DNA from: Algoriphagus aestuarii
GTDB lineage: Bacteria > Bacteroidota > Bacteroidia > Cytophagales > Cyclobacteriaceae
Assembly: GCA_017051695.1 (NCBI GenBank)
Contig: JAFIDK010000008.1
Span: 110,485-174,484, forward strand
Reading direction: 5' to 3'
DNA length: 64,000 nucleotides
A program made the translations under genes and the position numbers. The notes beneath the pieces were generated by a model. The model did no database searches. It had not been told where the DNA came from and saw nothing but the letters and a program-made list of their open reading frames with translations. Positions within the stretch are counted from its first letter, which is position 1; each line of letters starts with the position of its first letter. Positions 41,769 to 50,399 of this stretch are shown piece after piece.

Positions 41769-41805
41769 ACAGGATTTTTGTTTTACAAGAGTCCTGTTTT
41801 TTTTA
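41769..41805 (+). terminator. Rho-independent terminator
   Basis: acaggatttttg-ttttac-aagagtcctgt followed by eight T residues; imperfect 11-12-pair stem after the collagen-like lipoprotein gene. Confidence 0.8.
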
Positions 41806-41842
41806 TGTTCAAAAAATCCGAGGTCAAAATTAATTTGACTGT

Positions 41843-41850
41843 TATCTTTG
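41843..41850 (+). promoter_or_regulatory. Candidate -7 element of hemE (TATCTTTG), leaderless arrangement
   Basis: TATCTTTG ends four bases before the hemE ATG at 41855. With the usual spacing, transcription would start at or just inside the start codon. Confidence 0.55.
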
Positions 41851-41854
41851 CGCC

Positions 41855-42880
41855 ATGCAATTACAAAATGATCTTCTGTTACGTGCTGCCAAAGGTGAAC
41901 CGGTTGAAAGAACTCCTGTTTGGCTGATGCGTCAGGCAGGTAGGATACTACCGGAATATAGAGCTGTCAGGGAAAGTGTCAGCGGATTTATTGAACTGGC
42001 ACAAACTCCGGAATTAGCTTCCGAAGTTACTATTCAGCCTGTTGATTTACTTGGCGTAGATACAGCGATTATATTTTCAGATATTTTGGTAATCCCAGAA
42101 GCCATGGGCTTGCCTTATGAAATGGTGGAAAAAAGAGGCCCTTGGTTTCCTAATACAGTAAACAATGAGTCTGACCTTAAGAAATTACGGATTGCTGATG
42201 GAGCAAATGACCTGAGTTATGTCATCAAAGCCATCGAAATCACCAAGAAAAACCTGAATGGCAGGGTCCCTTTAATAGGATTTGCAGGTGCTCCCTGGAC
42301 CATTTTTGCCTATATGGTAGAAGGAAGCGGCAGCAAGACTTTCTCAAAAGCCAGAGAAATGCTTTATACCCAACCAGTATTTTCTCATAAGCTTCTTCAG
42401 ATGATCACGGATAGTACCATCAATTATCTAAAAGCTCAAATCACCGCTGGAGCAGACTTAATTCAAATCTTTGACAGCTGGGCTGGAATTTTGGGACCAA
42501 AACAATATGGAGAATTCTCACTTCCCTATATTTCTCAAATCTGTGATGCAATCACCTCTGTACCTAAAACTGTTTTTGCCAAAGGAGCATTTTTTGCCAG
42601 AGAAGAAATGGGCAAGTTAAATTGTGAAACAATTGGACTTGATTGGAACATGGGAATTTCTGAATCAAGAAAATTGATCGGTTTAGAAAAAACATTACAG
42701 GGAAATCTCGATCCAGCAGCGCTTTATGGCAATCCAGATCAAGTTAGAAAAGCGACTATCGAAATGATGGAACAGTTTAAAGATGGAAGACATATAGCTA
42801 ACCTGGGACATGGCGTCTACCCTGATATAGATCCTGAAATGGTCAAGGTATTTATCCAAACGGTAAAGGATTTCAACTAA
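41855..42880 (+). CDS. hemE: Uroporphyrinogen decarboxylase
   Basis: 341 aa. [18 protein letters not shown] contains the two conserved Arg residues of the active site, [16 protein letters not shown] and [13 protein letters not shown] are the other UROD signatures, and [16 protein letters not shown] closes the pocket. The enzyme turns uroporphyrinogen III into coproporphyrinogen III. It is transcribed alone, with a likely leaderless promoter and a strong terminator. Confidence 0.97.
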   Translation: MQLQNDLLLRAAKGEPVERTPVWLMRQAGRILPEYRAVRESVSGFIELAQTPELASEVTIQPVDLLGVDTAIIFSDILVIPEAMGLPYEMVEKRGPWFPNTVNNESDLKKLRIADGANDLSYVIKAIEITKKNLNGRVPLIGFAGAPWTIFAYMVEGSGSKTFSKAREMLYTQPVFSHKLLQMITDSTINYLKAQITAGADLIQIFDSWAGILGPKQYGEFSLPYISQICDAITSVPKTVFAKGAFFAREEMGKLNCETIGLDWNMGISESRKLIGLEKTLQGNLDPAALYGNPDQVRKATIEMMEQFKDGRHIANLGHGVYPDIDPEMVKVFIQTVKDFN

Positions 42881-42905
42881 TCCAAAGACCGATAGAAATT
42901 ACTCA

Positions 42906-42945
42906 AAAGAGCCTGGAATTGCATCAATTCTAGGCTCTTCTTTCT
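42906..42945. terminator. Terminator after hemE
   Basis: aagagcctggaatt-gcatc-aattctaggctctt, about 14 pairs with one mismatch, then a T-rich tail; sits between the converging hemE and MOSC genes. Confidence 0.85.
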
Positions 42946-42954
42946 TATATGCAG

Positions 42955-43764
42955 TTAAGAAATCACTGCTAAGGGATCACCTACCCTTATCTTTCCGGTA
43001 TTCAAAGCCACCATGTTTTGCCCAAATAGGACTTTGTTTCCAACAGTCCTATATGACGCCAGTGTTCTGAGAGGTTCTTTTCCTTTGGCGGCAGTATTTT
43101 GATCAATAGTCGTCATCACACATCTCGCGCAGGGCTTGATGATACTGAACTCCAGATCGCCAATTCGAATTGCTTTCATTTGATCTTCAGCAAAAGGTTT
43201 TCCTCCCGAAAAGACCACATTTGGCCGAAATCTATCCATCGGTAAAGGCACTTCTAATTTTCCATTTAGGTCATTTAAAGAGGATTGCCCAATGATCAGA
43301 TAAGGCATTCCATCTGCAAAACTGACAATTTCACCATTCTTGGCATATTTGGGATCGACCTTCCTCTCTGTAGCCAAAGGCATTTTAACCAATGTCACCT
43401 CCACACCCAAGGTCTTACTAAACCAACGATCAAAATCTTTATTTACCGAAACTGCTTTTACCACATCGTCCCAAACTTGAACTTCAATCTGGTCACCGGT
43501 TAATTCCTCAAAGGGAATTCTTATCTGATTATTCCTGTCATTCTTTTCAAAAACCAGCAGTGCGTCCTGAGCGAGCAAAACCTGCAAAAGCGCCATTTTT
43601 GGACATTCCCTTTGGGATAAAAATGTTCCGTTTCTTTTCACCAACATCCACCTTCTATCATGTTGAAACCCTTTATCTTCTACCCAGGCTTCCTTAACAC
43701 TGACACCTCCAAGAGATTTGATTGGATAAATAAAAATATCCTGAATTAGATAATTTGAATGCAT
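42955..43764 (-). CDS. MOSC domain protein (N-terminal beta-barrel plus MOSC)
   Basis: 269 aa from ATG at 43764; upstream reading uses TTG and adds an unconvincing 8 residues. The MOSC_N domain is at the start (IQDIFIYPIKSLGGVSVKEA, HDRRWMLV), and the MOSC part carries FRPNVVFSGGKPFAEDQ and FSIIKPCARCVMTTIDQNTAAKGKEPLRTLA, where the Cys is the proposed sulfur- or molybdenum-cofactor-handling residue. Relatives include mARC-type reductases. No molybdenum cofactor genes are nearby. A 55-codon membrane gene lies just upstream on the same strand. Confidence 0.9.
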   Translation of the reverse strand: MHSNYLIQDIFIYPIKSLGGVSVKEAWVEDKGFQHDRRWMLVKRNGTFLSQRECPKMALLQVLLAQDALLVFEKNDRNNQIRIPFEELTGDQIEVQVWDDVVKAVSVNKDFDRWFSKTLGVEVTLVKMPLATERKVDPKYAKNGEIVSFADGMPYLIIGQSSLNDLNGKLEVPLPMDRFRPNVVFSGGKPFAEDQMKAIRIGDLEFSIIKPCARCVMTTIDQNTAAKGKEPLRTLASYRTVGNKVLFGQNMVALNTGKIRVGDPLAVIS

Positions 43765-43800
43765 CCCTAAAAATAAGAGAGTTGGCAAGCAATGACCAGA

Positions 43801-43968
43801 TTAACTTAAATAATTTGAGATCCCAAAGAAAGATAAATGGGTTTTGAAGTAATGCCAGCAATAGGGAATTACCTCCCACTGGTTATTCATTTGGATCAAA
43901 ACAGATCCCAGAATGATGATCAATACCCATTTCCACCGTTCCTTATTTCCTTTAAAAAAGTGTCTCAT
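43801..43968 (-). CDS. Small single-pass membrane protein (55 aa), unrecognised
   Basis: An intact 55-codon frame from ATG at 43968 to TAA at 43801. The product has a basic start (MRHFFKGNKERWKW), one hydrophobic segment (VLIIILGSVLIQM) and a short aromatic tail with several Trp, Tyr and His. It stops 36 bases before the MOSC gene on the same strand, so both may be one transcript. The evidence is codon-like composition, a sensible membrane profile and placement; there is no family match I recognise, and a chance frame cannot be ruled out. Confidence 0.5.
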   Translation of the reverse strand: MRHFFKGNKERWKWVLIIILGSVLIQMNNQWEVIPYCWHYFKTHLSFFGISNYLS

Positions 43969-44141
43969 ACTGTAGAGATAGATGCGATATCCTATAGAAA
44001 GGTTGCATCAAAAGATCAAAAATTGAATTTCCTGTCATAATTGGGAGAGAAAAGAACTTCAAGTGACATATCTGGAAAAAGATCGAAATTCACCTGCCAT
44101 CCTTTCTGCCAATCTGACACAAAAACTAGGTTTTTTAGCTA

Positions 44142-44157
44142 TGGCACATCCCTTGAA
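44142..44157 (+). promoter_or_regulatory. Sigma-54-like -24/-12 element before dnaK
   Basis: tggcacatcccttgaa aligns with the sigma-54 consensus TGGCAC(G)-N4-TTGC(A/T) at every position of the -24 half and at TTG of the -12 half, but has A where C is usual. It lies 45 bases before the dnaK ATG, giving a 5' leader of roughly 30 bases. Function is inferred. Confidence 0.45.
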
Positions 44158-44201
44158 GAAAGGAGGAAGTAACTCATTGAAACAAACAAAAAAATATAAT
44201 T

Positions 44202-46121
44202 ATGGGAAAAATTATCGGCATTGACTTGGGTACCACCAACTCCTGCGTAGCCGTTATGGAGGGTAATGAGCCTGTAGTCATCCAAAACAGCGAAGGAAGA
44301 AGAACCACTCCATCAATTGTGGCTTTTCTTGACAACGGAAACGGAGAGCGCAAAGTAGGTGATCCTGCCAAACGTCAGGCCATCACCAACCCTGCCAATA
44401 CCATTTCCTCAGTGAAAAGATTTATGGGTAAAAAATTCTCTGAAGTTTCTGAAGAGAAAAAGCATGCATCTTATAAAGTAGAAAAAGGAACCAACGATAC
44501 GATTGTTGTAAAAATCGGCGACAGATCTTATACACCTCAGGAACTTTCTGCCATGATTCTTCAAAAAATGAAGAGTACAGCAGAAGATTTCTTGGGTCAG
44601 GAAGTGACTGAAGCAGTAATTACCGTACCTGCTTACTTCAATGATTCTGAGCGTCAGGCTACAAAAGAAGCTGGGCAGATTGCTGGTCTTGAAGTAAAAA
44701 GAATCATCAACGAGCCTACAGCTGCGGCTTTGGCTTATGGCATGGATAAGAAAAACCATGACATGAAAATAGCGGTGTATGACCTTGGTGGTGGTACATT
44801 TGATATTTCTGTCTTGGAACTTGGTGATGGAGTATTCGAAGTGAAATCAACCAACGGTGACGTACACTTGGGCGGTGATGACTTTGACCAGGTAATCATC
44901 AACTGGCTTGCGGATGAATTCAAAGCAGAAGAGCAAATCGATCTGAGACAAGATCCTATGGCACTTCAGAGATTGAAGGAAGCTGCTGAAAAAGCTAAAA
45001 TCGAACTTTCTAGTTCTTCTTCTACAGAGATTAATTTGCCTTATATCACTGCTACACAAACAGGTCCTAAGCACTTGGTGAGAACTTTGAGCAGATCTAA
45101 GTTTGAGCAGCTTTCAGAAGATTTGGTAAGAAGATCCATGGAGCCTTGTAAGAAAGCTTTGGCCGATGCAGGCATGAGCCCATCCGAAATCGACGAGGTA
45201 ATCTTGGTAGGTGGTTCGACGAGAATCCCTAAGATCCAGGAAGAAGTAGAGAAGTTCTTTGGAAAGAAACCTTCTAAAGGTGTAAATCCTGATGAGGTAG
45301 TTGCAATTGGGGCAGCGATCCAAGGTGGTGTATTGACAGGTGAAGTGAAAGACGTTCTTCTTCTAGACGTAACTCCGCTTTCTTTGGGTATCGAAACCAT
45401 GGGTGGAGTATTCACCAAATTGATCGAATCCAATACTACTATTCCTACAAAGAAATCTGAAGTATTCTCGACAGCAGCAGACAATCAGCCAGCGGTAGAC
45501 ATCCACGTATTACAAGGTGAGAGACCAATGGCAAAAGACAACAGAACAATTGGTAGATTCCAACTTTCTGACATTCCACCTGCACAAAGAGGAGTTCCTC
45601 AGATCGAAGTTACATTCGACATCGATGCAAACGGAATCTTGAATGTCTCTGCGAAAGACAAAGGAACCGGAAAAGAGCAAAAGATAAAAATCGAAGCTTC
45701 TTCAGGTCTTTCTCAAGAAGAGATCGATAGAATGAAGAATGAAGCAGAAGCTAATGCGGCTGCGGATAAAGCAGAAAAAGAGAAAATCGAGAAACTAAAT
45801 CAGGCCGATAGCCTTGTGTTCCAGACTGAAAAGCAATTGAAAGAATACGGAGATAAGCTTTCCGAAGGAAACAAAACTGCTATCAGCTCTGCTCTCGAAA
45901 CTCTGAAGGCTGCACATCAGTCTCAGAACCTTGAAGGTATAGACAGTGCAATGGAAGGATTGAACAAAGCTTGGGAAGCTGCTTCTCAGGAAATGTACAA
46001 TGCTGCTGGTGCTGCCGGTGCTCAACCAGGGCCTGATGCAAATGCAGGATCTGACGAAGGAGCTACAGGAGACGGAGTGTCCGATGTTGACTACGAAGAA
46101 GTTAGCGAAGACAAGAAATAA
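44202..46121 (+). CDS. dnaK: Molecular chaperone DnaK (Hsp70)
   Basis: 639 aa. [16 protein letters not shown] at the start, [35 protein letters not shown] and the C-terminal [12 protein letters not shown] are all canonical. It refolds and protects proteins with DnaJ and GrpE, whose genes are not in this window. A sigma-54-like element stands upstream, and a terminator-like hairpin separates dnaK from the GroES-like gene downstream. Confidence 0.98.
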   Translation: MGKIIGIDLGTTNSCVAVMEGNEPVVIQNSEGRRTTPSIVAFLDNGNGERKVGDPAKRQAITNPANTISSVKRFMGKKFSEVSEEKKHASYKVEKGTNDTIVVKIGDRSYTPQELSAMILQKMKSTAEDFLGQEVTEAVITVPAYFNDSERQATKEAGQIAGLEVKRIINEPTAAALAYGMDKKNHDMKIAVYDLGGGTFDISVLELGDGVFEVKSTNGDVHLGGDDFDQVIINWLADEFKAEEQIDLRQDPMALQRLKEAAEKAKIELSSSSSTEINLPYITATQTGPKHLVRTLSRSKFEQLSEDLVRRSMEPCKKALADAGMSPSEIDEVILVGGSTRIPKIQEEVEKFFGKKPSKGVNPDEVVAIGAAIQGGVLTGEVKDVLLLDVTPLSLGIETMGGVFTKLIESNTTIPTKKSEVFSTAADNQPAVDIHVLQGERPMAKDNRTIGRFQLSDIPPAQRGVPQIEVTFDIDANGILNVSAKDKGTGKEQKIKIEASSGLSQEEIDRMKNEAEANAAADKAEKEKIEKLNQADSLVFQTEKQLKEYGDKLSEGNKTAISSALETLKAAHQSQNLEGIDSAMEGLNKAWEAASQEMYNAAGAAGAQPGPDANAGSDEGATGDGVSDVDYEEVSEDKK

Positions 46122-46140
46122 GTTTCTTCTAAACCAACTC

Positions 46141-46176
46141 AAAACGGCATCTGTTTGAAGCAGGTGCCGTTTATTT
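46141..46176 (+). terminator. Terminator or attenuator after dnaK
   Basis: aaacggcatctg-tttgaag-caggtgccgttt, a twelve-pair stem with one T-G pair, then tatttgttt. It lies between dnaK and the GroES-like gene. Confidence 0.8.
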
Positions 46177-46197
46177 GTTTAAGCGAAAATCGTAAAA

Positions 46198-46572
46198 ATG
46201 AAACTTACTGCTGATAATAAATTAAAGAATCTCATTGTTGTAGGTGACCGTGTATTGATAAAACTCAAGAAGCCTAACGAAAAAACAGGCTCAGGTTTAT
46301 ATCTTCCTCCAGGAGTTCAAGAAAAAGAAAAGGTCCAACAAGGTTACATTATCAAGGCAGGACCTGGATATCCAATTCCTATGGCCACAGAAGATCAGGA
46401 GCCTTGGATGGAAAAAGAAGAACAAGTCAAATATGTACCGCTTCAGGCAAAAGAAGGAGACTTAGCAATTTTCCTTTTAAACGGTTCTTTTGAAGTAATT
46501 TATGAAGGAGAAAAATTTCACATCGTTCCTCAAAGTTCAATTCTCATGCTTGAAAGAGAACAGGAACTATAA
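46198..46572 (+). CDS. GroES-like co-chaperone (divergent family)
   Basis: 124 aa, longer than standard GroES (about 95). VVGDRVLIKLKKPNEKTGSGLYLPPGVQEKEKVQQGYIIKAGPGYPI resembles the GroES core and mobile loop; EGDLAIFLLNGSFEVIYEGEKFHIVPQSSILML matches the roof and C-terminal strands. About 25 extra residues sit in the middle (MATEDQEPWMEKEEQ). There is no groEL nearby. I recall such orphan GroES-like proteins in Bacteroidota. It follows dnaK on the same strand, suggesting a proteostasis role. Confidence 0.82.
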   Translation: MKLTADNKLKNLIVVGDRVLIKLKKPNEKTGSGLYLPPGVQEKEKVQQGYIIKAGPGYPIPMATEDQEPWMEKEEQVKYVPLQAKEGDLAIFLLNGSFEVIYEGEKFHIVPQSSILMLEREQEL

Positions 46573-46576
46573 AAAA

Positions 46577-46612
46577 ATAGCCCGGTTTTCACCGGGCTAA
46601 TATTTTTTTTTA
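46577..46612 (+). terminator. Rho-independent terminator
   Basis: agcccgg-ttttca-ccgggct, seven perfect pairs, followed by aatattttttttt at the end of the GroES-like gene. Confidence 0.9.
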
Positions 46613-46972
46613 TTAATGCCACCAGAATTTCCGTGGCCTCATAGTTTTAGGCAAAATATAACTTGCTCTAGAAGAAACAGCCAATTCGGGATCTTCCCAA
46701 ACTTTACTGTTTTTAGCTTTAAGCCCCTTTGGTTTATCAGCAGGATTTTCCCTGATCGAAACCAATGCCTGAGAACCTGATCTTTTCCAAACTTTTGAGT
46801 TTTTTGCAGCTGGTCCTTTAAGATCAGATGGCTGTTTATAATAAACTACTGCAGCAGCGTTTTCTGTTCTTTCAGAAACCTTCGCATTTTTGGCTTTTGG
46901 ACCGGTTAGGCTCTGTGCGTTTGACACGAAAACAATAAACATGGCCGCTAGGATTAAAAACGGTCTTTTCAT
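46613..46972 (-). CDS. Small secreted protein with three AKNxKV repeats, unrecognised
   Basis: 119 aa. A signal peptide ends at VFVSNAQ (about residue 19). The mature part is built from three copies of a motif: GPKAKNAKVSER, GPAAKNSKVWKR and GLKAKNSKVWED, separated by about 23-25 residues. It is rich in Lys, Asn, Pro and Ala and ends RPRKFWWH. I do not recognise this family. The regular motif suggests either a repeat-binding surface or a multi-site modified peptide. A long AT-rich stretch lies upstream. Confidence 0.7.
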   Translation of the reverse strand: MKRPFLILAAMFIVFVSNAQSLTGPKAKNAKVSERTENAAAVVYYKQPSDLKGPAAKNSKVWKRSGSQALVSIRENPADKPKGLKAKNSKVWEDPELAVSSRASYILPKTMRPRKFWWH

Positions 46973-47212
46973 CGTATTTATAGGAGTTGTTGATATAAAA
47001 ATATACTGAATTTCATTCTCAAGGTTTCAGTTTTAAAATATTTTTAAAACAATTTTGACAGATATCAAAAATTATATTCCGATTACACCTATTCAAACAA
47101 CTCTATTCAAAATATTAGTCGGTTTGTAGACAAACCAAAAAATAGAAAAACTACTATATTCAGAGAGGATATAGAATAAAAAAACACCCGACTCTCAACC
47201 AGAATGGGTAGA
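46973..47212. other. AT-rich intergenic stretch
   Basis: About 240 bases between the divergently oriented promoter of the repeat-motif gene and the porin terminator. It contains the palindrome-like ttttaaaatatttttaaaa but no gene, RNA or recognisable regulatory site. Confidence 0.4.
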
Positions 47213-47246
47213 AAACAAAAAAACCGAGGTGAAAATCACCCCGGCT
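47213..47246 (-). terminator. Rho-independent terminator of the porin gene
   Basis: On the minus strand ccggggtga-ttt-tcacctcgg (one mismatch) is followed by a run of T residues, about 30 bases after the porin stop. Confidence 0.75.
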
Positions 47247-47273
47247 TTATTGACAATAGACCCTGTTTATTCT

Positions 47274-48476
47274 TTAGAAAGAAAATACTGCCGCTAATAA
47301 GAAAGACGACAAACTTTTACTTCCTGCTAGATCTTTATTTAAGAAGAAATCATCTTCACTCATTGTATCCAATCTCAATTCAGGAATCAATGTAAGATTT
47401 TTTCCGATTTTCGCATTTCCTGAAAGTGTCACTGCAAATACATTTCCTTCCCCTCCTTCGGCAGCTGGCTTATCAAGACCCACTACCCCGTCAAGACCAC
47501 CATTGAACACGCTGAAATACTCCCCTCTTAATCCAATGGAGAAATTCTCAGAAGTAGCTGCTTGAAGGTAACCGGCAAAACCATAAAAACCAGCTCCATC
47601 ACCATCTACATCCTGCGCATCACTTCCATTATAAACTTCACCAGCAGCGGTAGTATTGTAAGTTGTGTTCACTCCAAGATAAAGCGTTTCTGTCAAATTA
47701 AACCCTGTGGTCAGATCCACTTGAAATGTACTTCCCAAAGAACTCTGCCCAGGGATCAAACCTCCTTGATCGACATCCAGTTTTCCATCCTGATCACCGT
47801 ACACAAAGTTTAAATAAGTACTACCAGCATCAGTGGAGTAACCCAATTGCGCTCCGTAAGTATAAGTACCATTTAAGTTAAACTCGGTCATATCGGTCGG
47901 GTTCATAACAGCTGCCATCAAAGAAAACTTGTCAGACAGGGCAAAATCCGCTTTTAAGCCAGTGTGAGAAAATGGACCATAGGAGAACATGTAAGAAGTA
48001 GAATAGTTGAAGTTGCCTGTAGGTGAAATAACCTCATATCCTAAAAAGGTATTGAAGTTACCGAAAGTCAAAGTCACTACATCATTTACATTCCAGTAAA
48101 CATAAAGTTGATTGATTATCTGAGAACTCCCTGCCATTCCTCCGGCATATAAAGGAGAGCCAAACACTGCATCTTCACCACGAGGACCGAAAACCAAATC
48201 TGCAACAGCTCCTACTTTTTCACCTTCATAGGTAGCAATGATGTTTGCCATACCTAAAGAAAAGCCAGGTAAATTACCAAAGGATGAGGCAGGAGCCTGA
48301 AAGTTTTCTCCTTTATTAGGAGCATTGAAATTTGTTCTGAAATAGGCATCTACAGAACCTGAGAAAGTGAATTTAGACGGTTCCTTTTCTTCCTCAACGA
48401 TTATCACCTCTTGACCAAAGCTTAAAGTAGAAACAGAGAAGAGAGATGCGAATATTAGTAGTTGTATTTTTTTCAT
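47274..48476 (-). CDS. Porin-like outer-membrane protein (BBP2/OmpL-type)
   Basis: 400 aa. The signal peptide ends at LSFGQ (about residue 21). The mature part starts FTFSGSVDAYFRTNFNAP and continues with GYEVISPTGNFNYSTSYMFSYGPFSHTG, strands and tight turns that match the putative beta-barrel porin-2 family, ending SFLLAAVFSF with terminal Phe. The gene is downstream of the ammonium transporter gene (about 107 bases), and I recall the same pairing elsewhere in Bacteroidota, so a role in letting small nitrogen compounds through the outer membrane is plausible. Confidence 0.82.
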   Translation of the reverse strand: MKKIQLLIFASLFSVSTLSFGQEVIIVEEEKEPSKFTFSGSVDAYFRTNFNAPNKGENFQAPASSFGNLPGFSLGMANIIATYEGEKVGAVADLVFGPRGEDAVFGSPLYAGGMAGSSQIINQLYVYWNVNDVVTLTFGNFNTFLGYEVISPTGNFNYSTSYMFSYGPFSHTGLKADFALSDKFSLMAAVMNPTDMTEFNLNGTYTYGAQLGYSTDAGSTYLNFVYGDQDGKLDVDQGGLIPGQSSLGSTFQVDLTTGFNLTETLYLGVNTTYNTTAAGEVYNGSDAQDVDGDGAGFYGFAGYLQAATSENFSIGLRGEYFSVFNGGLDGVVGLDKPAAEGGEGNVFAVTLSGNAKIGKNLTLIPELRLDTMSEDDFFLNKDLAGSKSLSSFLLAAVFSF

Positions 48477-48583
48477 TTTAATTTTGAATGTTGGTTAATG
48501 ATAGATAGTTGACCTGTAGTCCTGCCTCATGGAGAGAGAGTCGCATTTTTTTCCAAAAAGGCAGGACTTTAATTTTGAATTGA

Positions 48584-49882
48584 CTATTCGTCGTAAACGA
48601 TGGTATAACCTCGGATTCCGTGTTCGTGAGAATCCAATCCACTTTTCTCATGTTCTTCAGAGACCCTGATTCCAACAGTCATTTTCAAAACATAGAAGAT
48701 TACAAAAGCTGAGACAAAAGCTGTCACACCGCAAATTGCAACGCCGATCAATTGAGTGATAAATGAATGATCAGGGTTTGTAGAAAAAATACCCACTGCT
48801 AAAGTTCCCCATACACCACAGGTCAAGTGGACAGAAACAGCACCTACAACATCATCAAGTTTAAGTCTATCCAACAGAACTGCTGAAAGAACAACTAGAA
48901 TACCAGCCACAAAACCCACGATGACTGCAGATCCAGGATTGATTACGTCTGCTCCAGCCGTGATCCCAACGAGACCCGCCAAAACACCATTCAACACCAT
49001 TCCAAGATCCAATCTCTTGAATACAAAATAGCCAGCTAAGAAACCTCCCATTCCACCAGCACATGCTGCAAGACAGGTTGTCACAAGTACAAAGGATACT
49101 AAACCAGGGTCAGCCGAAAGAACAGATCCACCGTTGAATCCAAACCAACCTAGCCACAATAGGAAAACACCGATTACAGCCAAAGGAACAGAAGCACCAG
49201 GCTTATCAACTGTTTTTCCATTGACATATTTTCCAATTCTAGGGCCTACCAAGATTACACCTGCCAATGCTCCCCATCCGCCTACAGAGTGAACCAATGT
49301 GCTTCCTGCAAAATCATAGAATCCCATATCATCCAATGCGCCACCACCCCATTTCCAGCTACCAATGATTGGGTAAACTAATCCAACAAAGAACAAGGTG
49401 AAGATTAAATATGCCCAAAGCTTCACTCTTTCCGCGATGGCACCTGAAACAATAGTAGCAGCTGTAGCAGCAAACATTGCTTGGAACAAAAAGTCAGTCC
49501 AATAAGTATATCCTCCGTCAGCATAAGCCGAAGTCACATCAGCATCTGCCGGAGAAAACCAAAACATACTCCATCCAGAAGCATCAAACCCAAACCATCC
49601 TGGAGTTTCAAAACCAGGATACATCAAGTAAAAACCAGCAACCGCATAGGTCAAAATTCCTAAAATCGGAGTGATGGTGTTTTTAAATAGGATGTTTACT
49701 GTGTTTTTAGCCTGGCCAAATCCAGCTTCTACTCCGGCAAATCCCAAGTGCATAATAAACACAAGAGCTGTGGAGAGCATCATCCATACATTGTTTGTCG
49801 TGAGAATGTTTTGCGTCAGTTCTGCAGAAACATCCATTGTCGCGGCCACATCTTGGGCCATCAGGGGTGCGAAATACATCAT
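48584..49882 (-). CDS. amt: Ammonium transporter
   Basis: 432 aa with eleven to twelve hydrophobic segments. The family's conserved parts are visible: GFAGVEAGFGQAKNTVNILFKN, the TDFLFQAMFAATAATIVSGAIAER helix, VHSVGGWGALAG with the first pore His, and LTCGVWGTLAVGIF with the second pore region. A cleavable or uncleaved N-terminal stretch precedes helix 1. No GlnK/PII gene is adjacent. The porin-like gene follows. A 470-base AT-rich region lies upstream. Confidence 0.96.
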   Translation of the reverse strand: MMYFAPLMAQDVAATMDVSAELTQNILTTNNVWMMLSTALVFIMHLGFAGVEAGFGQAKNTVNILFKNTITPILGILTYAVAGFYLMYPGFETPGWFGFDASGWSMFWFSPADADVTSAYADGGYTYWTDFLFQAMFAATAATIVSGAIAERVKLWAYLIFTLFFVGLVYPIIGSWKWGGGALDDMGFYDFAGSTLVHSVGGWGALAGVILVGPRIGKYVNGKTVDKPGASVPLAVIGVFLLWLGWFGFNGGSVLSADPGLVSFVLVTTCLAACAGGMGGFLAGYFVFKRLDLGMVLNGVLAGLVGITAGADVINPGSAVIVGFVAGILVVLSAVLLDRLKLDDVVGAVSVHLTCGVWGTLAVGIFSTNPDHSFITQLIGVAICGVTAFVSAFVIFYVLKMTVGIRVSEEHEKSGLDSHEHGIRGYTIVYDE

Positions 49883-50350
49883 AGGTTTTATTGAAATTTT
49901 GAAATAATTTCAGAATAATTAATAGGTCTGAGATTTTTAACTCTTTTCGAATGTAATCACATTAATATGAATAAAACAAATCCACTTTTTCAAAAAACAC
50001 CATATTTATCGACATAGTTGGTTGATTTTTAACCCATTTTTTAAGGATTTTACAATTTTTTATAAAATTTCACTGTTTTAAAGACCCATTAAGCTATAAA
50101 AATTTTATTTGGTCAATATGGATATTATTCTTCGAAATCGATTTCTAAAAAGGCGAATAAGAATTTTCTGAATTTTAAGGAAGTAAAAACATTATTTTAT
50201 ATTGAATTTTTCAGTTTTTCGATATTTTCGAACAAATCATAGGTTTTACAAAAAATATAAATTTTCAATAAATGATATTTTTTTTTACCACTTATCTAAA
50301 AAAACAATGATTTTTTAACAGAACTCCACCACTTATCAACTGGATAAATA
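49883..50350. other. AT-rich intergenic region upstream of amt
   Basis: About 470 bases with no plausible gene. It contains many A/T runs and the 12-base palindrome gaaatcgatttc (50134-50145), a reasonable binding-site candidate. No TAnnTTTG or sigma-54-like element could be found for amt on the minus strand. Confidence 0.45.
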
Positions 50351-50378
50351 AAAAAAACCGGGAAAAACCCGGTTTTTG
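50351..50378 (-). terminator. Rho-independent terminator of hemB
   Basis: aaaaccggg-aaaaa-cccggtttt, nine perfect pairs with A and T tails, 22 bases behind the hemB stop on the minus strand. Confidence 0.92.
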
Positions 50379-50399
50379 ATAAAAAATGAAAGCTAAGGC

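Noticed and set aside
45041-45484. Antisense frames in dnaK
   Set aside because: Typical long shadow frames of a highly expressed, biased gene.
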